Below are positions 36,057 to 44,336 of a DNA stretch of 64,000 bases, in pieces. The stretch lies in assembly GCF_036421915.1 (NCBI RefSeq), contig NZ_JAZGOM010000009.1. The stretch is one strand, 5' to 3'. The first letter of the stretch is position 1. The number at the start of each line of letters is the position of its first letter. The notes beneath the pieces are model-generated. The model did no database searches, was not told the origin of the DNA, and was given only the letters and a program-made list of their open reading frames with translations. A program made the position numbers and the translations under genes. The stretch comes from Georgenia_A wangjunii. GTDB taxonomy: Bacteria > Actinomycetota > Actinomycetes > Actinomycetales > Actinomycetaceae.

Positions 36057-36469
36057 CAGGCGCTCCTCTCGGTCGTGGTGCTGAGGTGGGTGAGCTGGTC
36101 GCGCTCGTCGTCGGTCAGGGCGTCGAGCCGCGCCAGCACGGTGTCGACGTCGACCCAGAGCTCTTCGGCGACCTCCTCGAGGTGCTCGGCCCACGAGAGC
36201 GCGTCGAGGAGCGCGGGCATCGCGATCAGCCGGCGCGCGGCGGACGCGCGGCAGTCGTGCTCCTCCGCGGTGCTCACGCATCCGGTATGCCCGCGGTCGA
36301 CGTGTTCGAGCTCGTGCGCCAGCGTGGAGCGTCGCTCGGCTTGGAGCTGGGTGTCGTCGAGCCAGATCGTCTGGCCATCTGTCAGGCCGCGCACGCCCTC
36401 CGGAAGGGTCGGTGTCCAGTGGACAACGATGTCCGGCAGGCTGCGCAGCAACCTCCACGGGTGCCACAT
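36056..36469 (-). CDS. ImmA/IrrE-family metallopeptidase
   Basis: The 137-residue protein has STLAHELEHVDRGH, the HExxH zinc motif of ImmA/IrrE peptidases, preceded by DGQTIWLDD as in the family. In several temperate elements such proteases cleave the phage repressor after DNA damage. The XRE repressor at 37494-38147 is the natural candidate substrate. It is followed by coupled DUF3263 and integrase genes. Confidence 0.87.
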   Translation of the reverse strand: MWHPWRLLRSLPDIVVHWTPTLPEGVRGLTDGQTIWLDDTQLQAERRSTLAHELEHVDRGHTGCVSTAEEHDCRASAARRLIAMPALLDALSWAEHLEEVAEELWVDVDTVLARLDALTDDERDQLTHLSTTTERSA

Positions 36470-36541
36470 AGTCGACGAAGGTAGATCAGGGCGCCGACAA
36501 AGGTCTAGGCGGTCCTTCGACAGCGGACCACGACAGACGTC

Positions 36542-36571
36542 GGTCCCCCGGAGGCGAACCTCCGGGGGACC
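36542..36571 (-). terminator. Hairpin terminator after the DUF3800 gene
   Basis: A perfect 13-base-pair stem (GGTCCCCCGGAGG and complement) with a CGAA loop lies in the 260-base gap downstream of the leftward DUF3800 gene. No T run follows. It probably separates the repressor-DUF3800 transcript from the ImmA/integrase genes. Confidence 0.7.
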
Positions 36572-36625
36572 GACCGAATCTGTGTGTTCTGGAGGAACGA
36601 AACCCCCACCATGTTGTCTCGATTG

Positions 36626-36672
36626 CAGGCCAGTGGCCAGGATCGAGGAGCGAGGCTACAGGCCAGTGGCCA
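36626..36672. repeat. Paired CAGGCCAGTGGCCA repeats
   Basis: CAGGCCAGTGGCCA occurs at 36626-36639 and again at 36659-36672, start to start 33 bases, about three helical turns. Each copy contains the palindrome GGCCAGTGGCC. They lie ahead of the ImmA/IrrE-like gene and could be operator sites for its promoter. Confidence 0.5.
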
Positions 36673-36729
36673 AGGCGACGCTCACCGCAAGTATGGGCAA
36701 GACTGTGCACCTACGCAATACGTTGTAGG

Positions 36730-37497
36730 TCACAATCTAGACCGACCGGGCTCGGTGTAGATGTTCACCCGGTCGGTGCGGATGTCCTCCATCGAGTCGA
36801 GGTCAAAGGCCCGTCGCAGGTAGCGGGCAACGCGAGCCTTAGGCGTTGCGAGGTCGCCGGGTGGTCGCTTCGACTCGCCGGCCCACATGTGCCGCTCGAA
36901 CGCGATCGCGCTCGCGACGAGGTCGGCAGCTTGGAGGCCGTCGGTGCTGCGGGAGTCGAGACAGACAGCGGTGACCACAGTCGTGTGCTTGAAGCGCCCG
37001 TTGACCCGCCGGCGCACCTCCTCGTCAAGCGCCGTGCCCTCGGGCGTCGCGATGCCATCGAGTAGGACGCTGACGAGTTCACGCCGGTTCACGTTCCCGA
37101 CCACGAGTTGGTAGGCCGCCGTGGCCTGCACGCGCCACGTCGGCCCGTGGGGGAAGGGGTCGTACCGGCCCTTGTCGAACACGTAGGCGCCGATGTGGAC
37201 GTCCGAGTCCGCCAAGACGTCTATGAGGTCCATGTAGACCGGCTCTGCACCCCGGGTGAGATTGGAGAACTTGAACTCGGGGCGGAACCGGTGCTTGTCC
37301 CGCACCGCCAGGATGGAGCGAGCGAGGTCGCCAGGTCGACGGGTCTTTACGAGGCCCATGACGAAGAAGGCGCTTCCCGACCCCTTGGAACCGCTCTCGT
37401 CGATGTAGAGCACGGCGGTGGGGTAGCCAGCAGGTACGTCGACGACGTCGCGCCCGAGGGGCCGAGCCGCGTGGCGTCCCCGTCGCGTCGTCGTCAT
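36730..37497 (-). CDS. DUF3800 protein
   Basis: The 255-residue protein has the DUF3800 opening YIDESGSKGSGSAFFVMGLV and later LQAADLVASAIAFER, giving acidic residues in an RNase H-like arrangement. DUF3800 proteins occur often in mobile elements and defence-rich regions; their activity is not established. The start overlaps the stop of the repressor gene (ATGA), so it should be made in the lysogen together with the repressor. Confidence 0.85.
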   Translation of the reverse strand: MTTTRRGRHAARPLGRDVVDVPAGYPTAVLYIDESGSKGSGSAFFVMGLVKTRRPGDLARSILAVRDKHRFRPEFKFSNLTRGAEPVYMDLIDVLADSDVHIGAYVFDKGRYDPFPHGPTWRVQATAAYQLVVGNVNRRELVSVLLDGIATPEGTALDEEVRRRVNGRFKHTTVVTAVCLDSRSTDGLQAADLVASAIAFERHMWAGESKRPPGDLATPKARVARYLRRAFDLDSMEDIRTDRVNIYTEPGRSRL

Positions 37498-38147
37498 GTG
37501 TCGCTCGACGGCGGCTCGTCAGGAGCCTCGCCGGAGGCGTCCTGTCGCGCGCGCAGCTGGGCGCCGCGGGAGGGGCCGCCGGTGCGGCGAGCTGCGGCCT
37601 CGTCGATGGGCGGCGGGGGAGGGGTGGCGTCGTTGGGCGTCTCGAGCCAGGCATCGGGGTCGGTCTCCCTCGTCGCCTCACCACCGTTCCAGCCGCGACG
37701 GTGGAGCGTGACGACAGGGGGTCTCGGCCATGCGAGGTCGGCGGAGCTCTCCCCGCCGGCTGGGATGTCGGCGGGATCCTGCTGGGTGGTCATGGGGGCG
37801 GGGTGCTCAGCATTGCCCACCACCTCCTTCGCGCGTAGCCGTTCGGTGAGGACTCGGATGAGGTCCTCGTTGGGCACGCGCGAGGCGTCGTAGACGACGA
37901 CGGGCTCGGAGACGGGAAGGCCCATGGCTTCCCCGATCTTCGCCAGGATGACGAGCTCGTTGACGGCGAACGCTCGGGCGAGGCCGGTGATGGTCTCGGG
38001 CCTGAGCATGCGGGTCATCGGGCCGTCCTGCTGTGCGAGCAGGTTAGAGACGGTCTGCTTGCTGAGCGAGGAGGCCCGAGCGAGGTCGGTCGGTGCCCAT
38101 CCACGAGCGTCCATCTGCTCCTGGATGAAGGCCCTCAGTGCGTGCAT
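37494..38147 (-). CDS. XRE-family repressor-like regulator
   Basis: The 217-residue protein has an N-terminal HTH domain (residues about 5-75: GWAPTDLARASSLSKQTVSN) and a long Pro/Glu/Arg-rich C-terminal half with no known domain. Its divergent position next to the early genes and the palindromic sites in between point to the CI-type lysogeny repressor. No LexA-like self-cleavage domain is present, which fits removal by the nearby ImmA-like protease. Confidence 0.8.
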   Translation of the reverse strand: MHALRAFIQEQMDARGWAPTDLARASSLSKQTVSNLLAQQDGPMTRMLRPETITGLARAFAVNELVILAKIGEAMGLPVSEPVVVYDASRVPNEDLIRVLTERLRAKEVVGNAEHPAPMTTQQDPADIPAGGESSADLAWPRPPVVTLHRRGWNGGEATRETDPDAWLETPNDATPPPPPIDEAAARRTGGPSRGAQLRARQDASGEAPDEPPSSDT

Positions 38148-38201
38148 GAGTGCAGCCTCTCCGCGTCACGTAGCGCCTGGCCAGCAGCCGATCCGGTGGC
38201 C

Positions 38202-38364
38202 GTCAAGCACGGTAGTCCCGTCAAGGTGCACATGTTGTCAACCATTGAAGGCCGGAGCAATCATCTGCGGCGCGCGGCAGCGCGGGAATGTGAGGGTGCA
38301 GCGGCTTGACAGCGCGTCAACCGTGGTGGGACTGTTGGTCGCATCAGGGTTGACAACCAGTCAA
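38202..38364. promoter_or_regulatory. Lysogeny switch operators
   Basis: TTGAC-AGCGC-GTCAA (38306-38320) and TTGAC-AACCA-GTCAA (38350-38364) are perfect inverted repeats with a five-base spacer, 44 bases apart. The same GTCAA half site occurs at 38202, 38220 and 38237 (steps of 18 and 17 bases). TTGACA at 38350 and, on the other strand, at 38241-38236 could double as -35 elements. The set lies between the divergent repressor and HTH genes and is the likely binding array. Confidence 0.65.
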
Positions 38365-38418
38365 GTGAGGGTGAGGATGAACGCAACAAGGCGCCGCCGA
38401 GCATCGAAGGGGAGATGG

Positions 38419-38718
38419 ATGCGACTTCGCGATCCGAAGCTCTTGGTCGGCTACATGGAGATGAACGACTTCACCCAGGCGCGGCTCGCTCGGCACGCCG
38501 AGTGCTCTCGCCAGTTCATCCACATGCTCGTCACCGGAGAGAAGACCACCTGCACCCCTGCAGTGGGGGAGCGCATCGAGGAGGCACTGCGCGTGCTTCC
38601 GGGCACTCTTTTCGTACCCAAGGAGTCCACCGTCGTGGGACCAGCCGTCAAGACTGAGGCGACTGAGACGCGACGCGCTACGTCGCGCGTCTCGCGTCGA
38701 GAGCCGGTGCCAGCGTGA
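38419..38718 (+). CDS. Phage HTH protein (Cro-like position)
   Basis: The 99-residue protein has an HTH domain in residues about 5-65 (NDFTQARLARHAECSRQFIH) ending in LRVLPGTLFVP, a form common in actinophage. It is the first rightward gene after the switch, the place of Cro. The ATG at 38419 with GGGGAG 5 bases ahead is chosen; an in-frame ATG at 38377 would add 14 basic residues but lies where the transcript probably starts. Confidence 0.72.
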   Translation: MRLRDPKLLVGYMEMNDFTQARLARHAECSRQFIHMLVTGEKTTCTPAVGERIEEALRVLPGTLFVPKESTVVGPAVKTEATETRRATSRVSRREPVPA

Positions 38719-38960
38719 GCGCGCAGCCGGTGGCGCACACGCCGCGGCCGCGCGTCGCGCGACTCTCGCCGACGGAGGCGGCCGAGATAGCTCGCCGTCA
38801 CGTCGTGACGATCTACAAGGCGCTCGAGGACGGGCGCCTGCACGGCTCGCAGCCCGTGAAGGGCGGGCGGTGGCTGGTCCGGGAGGACTGCCTGGACGCC
38901 TGGCTCGACGGCGTGCCCTGCGAGCACCGCACAAACGTCCGCGCGCTGAAGCGCGGCTGA
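38715..38960 (+). CDS. Excisionase-type HTH protein
   Basis: The 81-residue protein has a MerR/excisionase-like winged helix: LSPTEAAEIARRHVVTIYKA then GGRWLVREDCLDAWLDG. Such proteins bend DNA at attachment sites or act as regulators. GTG start overlaps the previous stop by four bases. Confidence 0.75.
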   Translation: MSAQPVAHTPRPRVARLSPTEAAEIARRHVVTIYKALEDGRLHGSQPVKGGRWLVREDCLDAWLDGVPCEHRTNVRALKRG

Positions 38961-39039
38961 ACGACACCCCAGACACGACGACGCCGGGCCATCCCCGCGA
39001 AGAGAGACCCGGCGTCACCGATCACGAAGGACGATACCG

Positions 39040-39315
39040 ATGACCGCTATCACCTGCTCCAACGACACCCCACCACCACCCCGTCTCCTGGCCGCGCTCG
39101 CGGCGGAAGAGAACCGCGCCGTCGCGCACTTTGCTGGCGTCGCGCTCGGTTACAAGGAGAGTGCCCGCGAGGCCCGCGACTGCGCGGCCCGCCGCGTCCC
39201 GTGGCCCGGCCATGAGTCCGGTGTCGGTTCGTGGGAGGCGCTCGCGAAGCTGTACGCGGCGATCGCCGACGCTCACGAGAAGTCCGTGACCGAGTGCAAG
39301 GCGATCCTGACGTGA
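39040..39315 (+). CDS. Hypothetical phage protein, 91 residues
   Basis: A mostly helical, Ala-rich small protein (LLAALAAEENRAVAHFAGVA) with no recognised domain. AAGGACGA precedes the ATG. Its stop overlaps the GTG start of the next gene. Confidence 0.7.
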   Translation: MTAITCSNDTPPPPRLLAALAAEENRAVAHFAGVALGYKESAREARDCAARRVPWPGHESGVGSWEALAKLYAAIADAHEKSVTECKAILT

Positions 39316-39590
39316 GCGCGGCGACGACTCACCGCCCGGTCCCGCGCCCGCCGGCCTTCGGTCGCGTGACCGTCGCCCGTGGCGCGGCGCCGAGCCGCCG
39401 TTCCTCGCAGGCGCTGCCCACGGCCCTACAGGAGGTCGTCGACGCGCAACTCGCCGTCGGTGTCCTCTGCGTCCTCCACGACGAGGACCACCCGTCCTAC
39501 CGGGCTGCGCAGCTCCGCCTCGACCACGCCGTCTACGCGGCGATCGAGGCCGGGGCCACCGCCTCCCAGATCGAGGTGAGGACCCGATGA
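39312..39590 (+). CDS. Hypothetical phage protein, 92 residues
   Basis: Starts with GTG overlapping the previous stop (GTGA). The first 35 residues are Pro/Arg-rich; the rest is a helical domain (TALQEVVDAQLAVGVLCVLH). No family recognised. Confidence 0.68.
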   Translation: MSAATTHRPVPRPPAFGRVTVARGAAPSRRSSQALPTALQEVVDAQLAVGVLCVLHDEDHPSYRAAQLRLDHAVYAAIEAGATASQIEVRTR

Positions 39591-40570
39591 GCACCGACAC
39601 GCCCCGCCCGGGCGACACCATCACCACCGCCGAGGCGCTCGACGCGCTGCCCGCCGAGACGGTCATCCGCACCGCAGGGTTCGAGGCGCCCGACACCGTC
39701 CGCTACGACCCGCCTCGCGTCGCAGTCAAGAGCGTCACCGGAGATTGGTCCGTCGCCGACGAGGAGGAGTGGAGCGTCGAGACCGACGAACTCGACGACC
39801 TCCCCGCGACCGTCCTGTACGTCCCCGGCCAGCCCGTCGCACCCAGCCCCTGCGAGGGCAGGCACCCCGGCGACTGTGGCCCCGGCTGCCAGCCCGCCGC
39901 ACCCCAGGACTCGCTGAGCCGCGTGGCGGACACCATCCGCGCCGAGGTGGTCCGCAACGCCCAGGAGCGCCCGGCCTCGCCCTACACCGAGAGCGAGTCG
40001 AAGGCGTGGCGGTTCGGCATGAAGAAGGCTGAGCAGATCGTCCGCCAGGCCGCTGGCACCCCACGCCCCGCACCCCAGGACGCGGCGACCACCGAGGCGG
40101 CGGCGGAAGTCATCTTCGACGCGCTCACCGGGGGCGACGCCGAGAACTTCACGATCGCCGACTGTCTCGAAGTCGCCGAGGGCCTCGCCGCTGCGGGGAT
40201 GCTCACGGGCGGGACCGTCCTCGACCGGGACGAGGTCATCCGCACCCTCATCGCCCATCCGTGGCCTGACGTAGACGGCCCCTTCCGGGGCGCCTGTCCC
40301 TCCTGTAGGGCGCGGATCAACGCGGGGCCAAACAGCCCCGCCCACGCCGAGCACCAGGCGGACGCCGTGCTGGCGCTCCTGCCGGGCGAGTCCCGCGCCG
40401 AGGTCCAGGCGCAGGCCGTCGCGGCGCTCACCGCGTGGCTGGAAGAGGGCATCACCTACTTCTCCGAGCGCGCCGATGGCGACATCGGGGCGTGGTGGCT
40501 CAGGCAGATCAAGCACGTGTTCGCCCCGGAGCTCGCCGCCGCCGCGGTCCGGGCGGGTGAGTCCCGATGA
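39587..40570 (+). CDS. Hypothetical phage protein, 327 residues
   Basis: No overall family recognised. It has an acidic N-terminal third, a Cys-rich stretch at about 85-100 (CEGRHPGDCGPGC), and a C-terminal part with GACPSCRARINAGPNSPAHA, a possible zinc site. The middle looks modular, as if short pieces common in actinophage were joined. Coupled by ATGA overlaps on both sides. Confidence 0.7.
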   Translation: MSTDTPRPGDTITTAEALDALPAETVIRTAGFEAPDTVRYDPPRVAVKSVTGDWSVADEEEWSVETDELDDLPATVLYVPGQPVAPSPCEGRHPGDCGPGCQPAAPQDSLSRVADTIRAEVVRNAQERPASPYTESESKAWRFGMKKAEQIVRQAAGTPRPAPQDAATTEAAAEVIFDALTGGDAENFTIADCLEVAEGLAAAGMLTGGTVLDRDEVIRTLIAHPWPDVDGPFRGACPSCRARINAGPNSPAHAEHQADAVLALLPGESRAEVQAQAVAALTAWLEEGITYFSERADGDIGAWWLRQIKHVFAPELAAAAVRAGESR

Positions 40571-40989
40571 GCGCACTGACCGACCGCATCGCCGCGGACC
40601 ACTTCCAGACGACACGCCGCCGCACGTTCTCCTGCTCGTGCACGTGGTTCCCCGACTGGGACGCGCCGGGCGTGTTCCGCCAGTTCGCCGCCCACGTCGC
40701 TGAGGTCACCGAGGCCGCTGTCCGCGCGGAGATCGACCGGGAGCGGCAGGCCGCCGCGTCGACCGAGCTCGCGGAGCAGATGCAGGCGCTCGCGGACGCC
40801 GTGAACGGTGACCTCCGCACCATGACGTCGCTCAAGCTCACGAACGACTCGCGCTGGTCGGGGTCCTGCCGCCTCTGCCCGGAGACGTGGGTGGAAGTGG
40901 TGATGGCGGACGCGTACCGGATCGCGAAGGACCACGAGGCAGACCACCGCACCGAGGCCGCCCTCACCCTGGGGGGTGGTTCCCGGTGA
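40567..40989 (+). CDS. Hypothetical phage protein with two Cys pairs
   Basis: The 140-residue protein has FSCSCTWFPDW near the start and GSCRLCPETWVEV near the end, with His residues at the C-terminus; a zinc-binding fold is likely. The middle is an Ala/Glu-rich helix. Function unknown. ATGA overlap with both neighbours. Confidence 0.7.
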   Translation: MSALTDRIAADHFQTTRRRTFSCSCTWFPDWDAPGVFRQFAAHVAEVTEAAVRAEIDRERQAAASTELAEQMQALADAVNGDLRTMTSLKLTNDSRWSGSCRLCPETWVEVVMADAYRIAKDHEADHRTEAALTLGGGSR

Positions 40990-41747
40990 CGACGATGAGC
41001 ACTGCCTGGCAGAAGCGGTACAACCTGGACCGGGAGCTGGGCAGGCCGAGGATGATGGACGCGGGCCCGGTGCTCGAGCACCTCGACGTCCTGCTAGAGG
41101 CGGGGTGGACCCCGGCCGCGATCGCTGACGCTGCTGGCCTGTCGCGGTCCGTGACGCACGCGATCGCCGCGCGGCGTCAGGCCACGGTTCGGGTTGCGAC
41201 GGGCAGGGCGCTCCTGGGCGTGAGGCCGTCGACGATGCGGGGGCGCCCGAACCCGCGGGGGTTCGTTCCCGCGGTCGGGACCCGCCGCCGCATCGAGGCC
41301 CTCCTCGCGCTCGGCTGGCCGCACACCGTGATGTCCGCCGAGTGTGGCTTCGCGACCCACGTGAAGCTCCACCAGCGCGGGGAGTGCGTCTCGCGCGCCA
41401 CGCACGACGGGGCCGTCGCGATGTACGAGCGGTGGTCGATGACGCCGGGGCCGTCGGCCACGACGCGTACCCGTGCTGCGGCGCTGGGGTACGCCCCGCC
41501 GCTCGCGTGGGACGACATCGACGATCCGGACGAGGTGCCCGCCCACGACGCACGTCCCGCGTCGGGGGGTCGCGAGGGCATCGACCTCGATGACTTCGCG
41601 TTCCTCGTCCGCTCGGGCGAGCTACCTGACCGCGCGGCCGCCCGCTGCGGAGTTGACCTCCGCTCGGTCGCGACGCGCGCGTACCGCTACGGACGCCGCG
41701 ACGTCCTGACCCTCATCGGCATCCGAGAGATGGAGCGAGTCGCATGA
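40986..41747 (+). CDS. Actinophage HTH DNA-binding protein
   Basis: The 253-residue protein contains several HTH-like segments: GWTPAAIADAAGLSRSVTHA in the first third, LGWPHTVMSAECGFATHVKL in the middle and LPDRAAARCGVDLRSVATRA near the end. It is probably a DNA-binding regulator of a type frequent in actinophage early regions. GTG start overlaps the previous stop. Confidence 0.72.
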   Translation: MTTMSTAWQKRYNLDRELGRPRMMDAGPVLEHLDVLLEAGWTPAAIADAAGLSRSVTHAIAARRQATVRVATGRALLGVRPSTMRGRPNPRGFVPAVGTRRRIEALLALGWPHTVMSAECGFATHVKLHQRGECVSRATHDGAVAMYERWSMTPGPSATTRTRAAALGYAPPLAWDDIDDPDEVPAHDARPASGGREGIDLDDFAFLVRSGELPDRAAARCGVDLRSVATRAYRYGRRDVLTLIGIREMERVA

Positions 41748-41935
41748 ACACCCAGACCTGCCGTTACCGCCCGCGCGCTGCTACGCCGTCGCGCCACTGG
41801 CCCGCTCGCTGCGGCGACATCGGGGAGCCGGAGAAGCACATCGAGCTCGAGCCGTTCCCGGAGTCAGTGCCCGAGGTCGAGCCTGCGCCAGGGCCGGCCG
41901 AGCCGGTGCGTGAGCCAGAGCCGGTGCCGGCATGA
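41744..41935 (+). CDS. Small Pro/Glu-rich phage protein
   Basis: A 63-residue protein with a basic start (CRYRPRAATPSRHW) and a tail of Glu-Pro-Val repeats likely to be disordered. Supported mainly by exact ATGA coupling on both sides. Confidence 0.6.
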   Translation: MNTQTCRYRPRAATPSRHWPARCGDIGEPEKHIELEPFPESVPEVEPAPGPAEPVREPEPVPA

Positions 41936-42981
41936 GCGCGCCGGAGGGCTTCAACGGCGCTCCCGAGTTCGCGCTCGGGACTGTGCGTGGGCTGCGGTCC
42001 TTCACGATCGGTGAGTCCGGCTCGCTCCACGGGGTGACGTACCCGCAGGAGTGGGAGGTGGGCGAGAACGCAGCCCGTTGCCCGCTGGCCCGGCTCGACC
42101 CGCGCGCACCGTCCCCGTTCGTCCTGCACGCGCACCCGATGTTGGCGTGGGGAGCAAGCGCCAACTTCATGTATCTCCAGTACGCCCGGGGTGGCGTCCA
42201 CGCGCTCTTCGATGAGCGGAGCGTGGAGGGCCTGCCGGCGACGCCGGCCGACCACGACATGTCGAAGTGCGCGTGCGGGTTCTACGCCTACTTCGACGAC
42301 ACGAACGAGTACGGCGCCACCGACCGCGCCGCGGCAGTGGTCGAGGGGTACGGCCAGACGATCATCGGGACCAAGGGCTTCCGCTCGGCGAAGGCCCGCA
42401 TCCTCGCGCTCGTCCTGCCGACCGAGCCGGAGCCCGAGGCGCCGCCCGTGCTTGAGGACTGGCGCCGCGGTTGGGAGGACCGGGTGTGGTGGTGGGCATC
42501 GCTGGCCGCGATCTGGATGGCCGCACTGCTCATGAACACCAGGTCCCTGATCGTCGACGGGCCGCACTGGCTCCCCGCATCGGTCGCCGCGCTGGATCTG
42601 GCGATCATCGCGTGGGCGGCGTGGAACGTCCGCGACATTCACCGCGCGCAGGCCATCGCGGACCAGGCAGACGGGGAAACCACCGACTTCCGCATGATCC
42701 CAGCCAGGTCGGGCCGCACACGCCGCCAGCAGCGTGCAGCCACGGCGCTGGTGGCCTACAGGATCGCTCGGGCGCATGCCAGCATCCAGTCCTTCGCGAG
42801 GCACATGTACGGGCTCGCCGGGCACCCGGCCCGTCCCAAGGTCACACCCGAGATCCTCGCCCAGGTGCGCGACCGCTACGCCGACGTCCAGTTCTTCCCG
42901 GACGTCCCGTCGATGCTCGCCGCGTTCCCCACCGCCCGCGCCCACCAGCCAGCCCTCGCCGACGGCGGTGACCCAACATGA
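41932..42981 (+). CDS. Phage protein with two membrane helices
   Basis: The 349-residue protein has a soluble N-terminal domain with KCACGFYAYFDD (actinophage-typical), two hydrophobic segments around residues 184-200 and 210-226 (WWWASLAAIWMAALLM), and a basic C-terminal domain. Function is unknown; membrane anchoring suggests a role at the cell envelope. Confidence 0.72.
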   Translation: MSAPEGFNGAPEFALGTVRGLRSFTIGESGSLHGVTYPQEWEVGENAARCPLARLDPRAPSPFVLHAHPMLAWGASANFMYLQYARGGVHALFDERSVEGLPATPADHDMSKCACGFYAYFDDTNEYGATDRAAAVVEGYGQTIIGTKGFRSAKARILALVLPTEPEPEAPPVLEDWRRGWEDRVWWWASLAAIWMAALLMNTRSLIVDGPHWLPASVAALDLAIIAWAAWNVRDIHRAQAIADQADGETTDFRMIPARSGRTRRQQRAATALVAYRIARAHASIQSFARHMYGLAGHPARPKVTPEILAQVRDRYADVQFFPDVPSMLAAFPTARAHQPALADGGDPT

Positions 42982-43223
42982 GCACCTCCCCGCGCCGAAG
43001 CACGACCACGGACGAACAGGTCCGCCGGACCCTCGTCGGGCTCCTCGCCCTGATCCTCCCGGCGGGCACCGCCCTGTACGTGACGCTCCTGTGGTTCACG
43101 TCCCTGGACTGCCCGAAGCTCTGGCACGTCCTCGCCGGACCTGTCGCGCTCGCGGTCGTCGTCGCGCTCATGGTGCGGGGCTTACGCCGGCTGCACGACC
43201 TCGACGAGGTGAGCGCAGCATGA
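42978..43223 (+). CDS. Small membrane protein, 81 residues
   Basis: Two hydrophobic segments (about 18-36 and 46-63) separated by a short loop with FTSLDCPKLW. No family recognised. Coupled by ATGA to both neighbours. Confidence 0.68.
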   Translation: MSTSPRRSTTTDEQVRRTLVGLLALILPAGTALYVTLLWFTSLDCPKLWHVLAGPVALAVVVALMVRGLRRLHDLDEVSAA

Positions 43224-43678
43224 GGGCGCTGACCGTTCGTCAGCCGTGGGCGTGGGCGATCATCCATGGCGGCAAGGACGTCGAGAACCGCTCACGCAAC
43301 ATCGCGGGCTCCTACCGAGGCCCCGTCGCGATCCATGCGGGTGTCTCGACGGCGGCGGTCGAAGAGGGCATGTGGCATCCGGTTCTCCGGGCGGAGTACC
43401 TGCGGCTCACTGACGCCGGGGAGCGGCCCGACATCCGGTATGGCGAACTCATCGGCGTCGCCGACCTCGTCGACGCCCACCATGCCCCCGCCGAGGGGTG
43501 TATGGGCCTCGACCCGTTCGACCGCGCGCGCCTGTGCTCGATGTGGGCGCAGCCGGACGTCTGGCACCTCGTCCTCGTCAACGCTCGCCCGCTGCCCGCG
43601 CCGGTCCCGTACCGGGGGCGGCTGGGTCTGTGGACGCTGCCTGACGGCGTGATCGACCTCGAGGCGGTGGCGTCATGA
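43220..43678 (+). CDS. ASCH-domain protein
   Basis: The 152-residue protein begins MRALTVRQPWAWAIIHGGKD and has VENRSRN and YRGPVAIHAG, the signature of phage ASCH domains, a PUA-like RNA-binding or nucleotide-hydrolysing fold. Likely binds RNA or modified nucleosides; exact role unknown. Confidence 0.85.
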   Translation: MRALTVRQPWAWAIIHGGKDVENRSRNIAGSYRGPVAIHAGVSTAAVEEGMWHPVLRAEYLRLTDAGERPDIRYGELIGVADLVDAHHAPAEGCMGLDPFDRARLCSMWAQPDVWHLVLVNARPLPAPVPYRGRLGLWTLPDGVIDLEAVAS

Positions 43679-44019
43679 CGACGACGGAGGCGCAGCGACT
43701 CAAGACCGAGGGCCAGCAGCTCTCGCTCGGGGTCCTGACCGAGGACGACGTCGCCGAGTTCGATCGGGTAATCGCGTCCTACCCGGTCGGGCGGGTCCTG
43801 TCCTCGAACACGGTCCGCCCGCAGCTCGACGCGCTCAGCATCCCGGACTCCGCCCGTGGAGGCCTGTTCCACCGGGCGATCGCGCGGGGCCTGCTCGCGC
43901 GGGCGACGGTCGCCGGCCCTGACGGGGTGGAGTACGACCGGTTCGAGCGGTCCTCGGGCCGCTCGGCGCACAACGCCCGCGTGCGGGTCTACGTCCGCAC
44001 CGACCCGGCGGGGGAGTGA
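43675..44019 (+). CDS. Hypothetical phage protein, 114 residues
   Basis: A small basic protein with a winged-helix-like pattern (LSSNTVRPQLDALSIPDSAR and GGLFHRAIARGLL). Similar proteins occur in actinophage early regions next to ParB-like genes. DNA binding is possible. Coupled to the ASCH gene. Confidence 0.7.
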   Translation: MTTTEAQRLKTEGQQLSLGVLTEDDVAEFDRVIASYPVGRVLSSNTVRPQLDALSIPDSARGGLFHRAIARGLLARATVAGPDGVEYDRFERSSGRSAHNARVRVYVRTDPAGE

Positions 44020-44025
44020 TCGGGC

Positions 44026-44334
44026 GTGGCTCTGCTCAAGAAGTGCCGGGACTGCGGCGGGGGCATCCTCCTCGCCCTGTACGTCCCCGACCGCGCCGCT
44101 CGCACGCCCTCAGCGCTCGAGCCCGCGACGTCGTGGATCCCGTTGCACGCGGAGCCCGCACCGCGCACGGACCCCTCGGCGGGGCATGCCGTCTTCGGTG
44201 GCCGCATGAAGTGCCACCTCATCACCGACAACTGGCCGCTCGCTGACCACGAGAAGCGCCACCACGTTCACCGAGCTGTGTGCCCGGGCCGCGCCACCGC
44301 GACCGAGGCCACGGCGACCACCGAAGGAGCATGA
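44026..44334 (+). CDS. Hypothetical phage protein with zinc-ribbon start
   Basis: The 102-residue protein begins with CRDCGGG (CxxC), and has further Cys/His (MKCHL, HEKRHH) that could complete a zinc site. GTG start with GGGGGAG ahead. Confidence 0.68.
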   Translation: MALLKKCRDCGGGILLALYVPDRAARTPSALEPATSWIPLHAEPAPRTDPSAGHAVFGGRMKCHLITDNWPLADHEKRHHVHRAVCPGRATATEATATTEGA

Positions 44335-44336
44335 CT

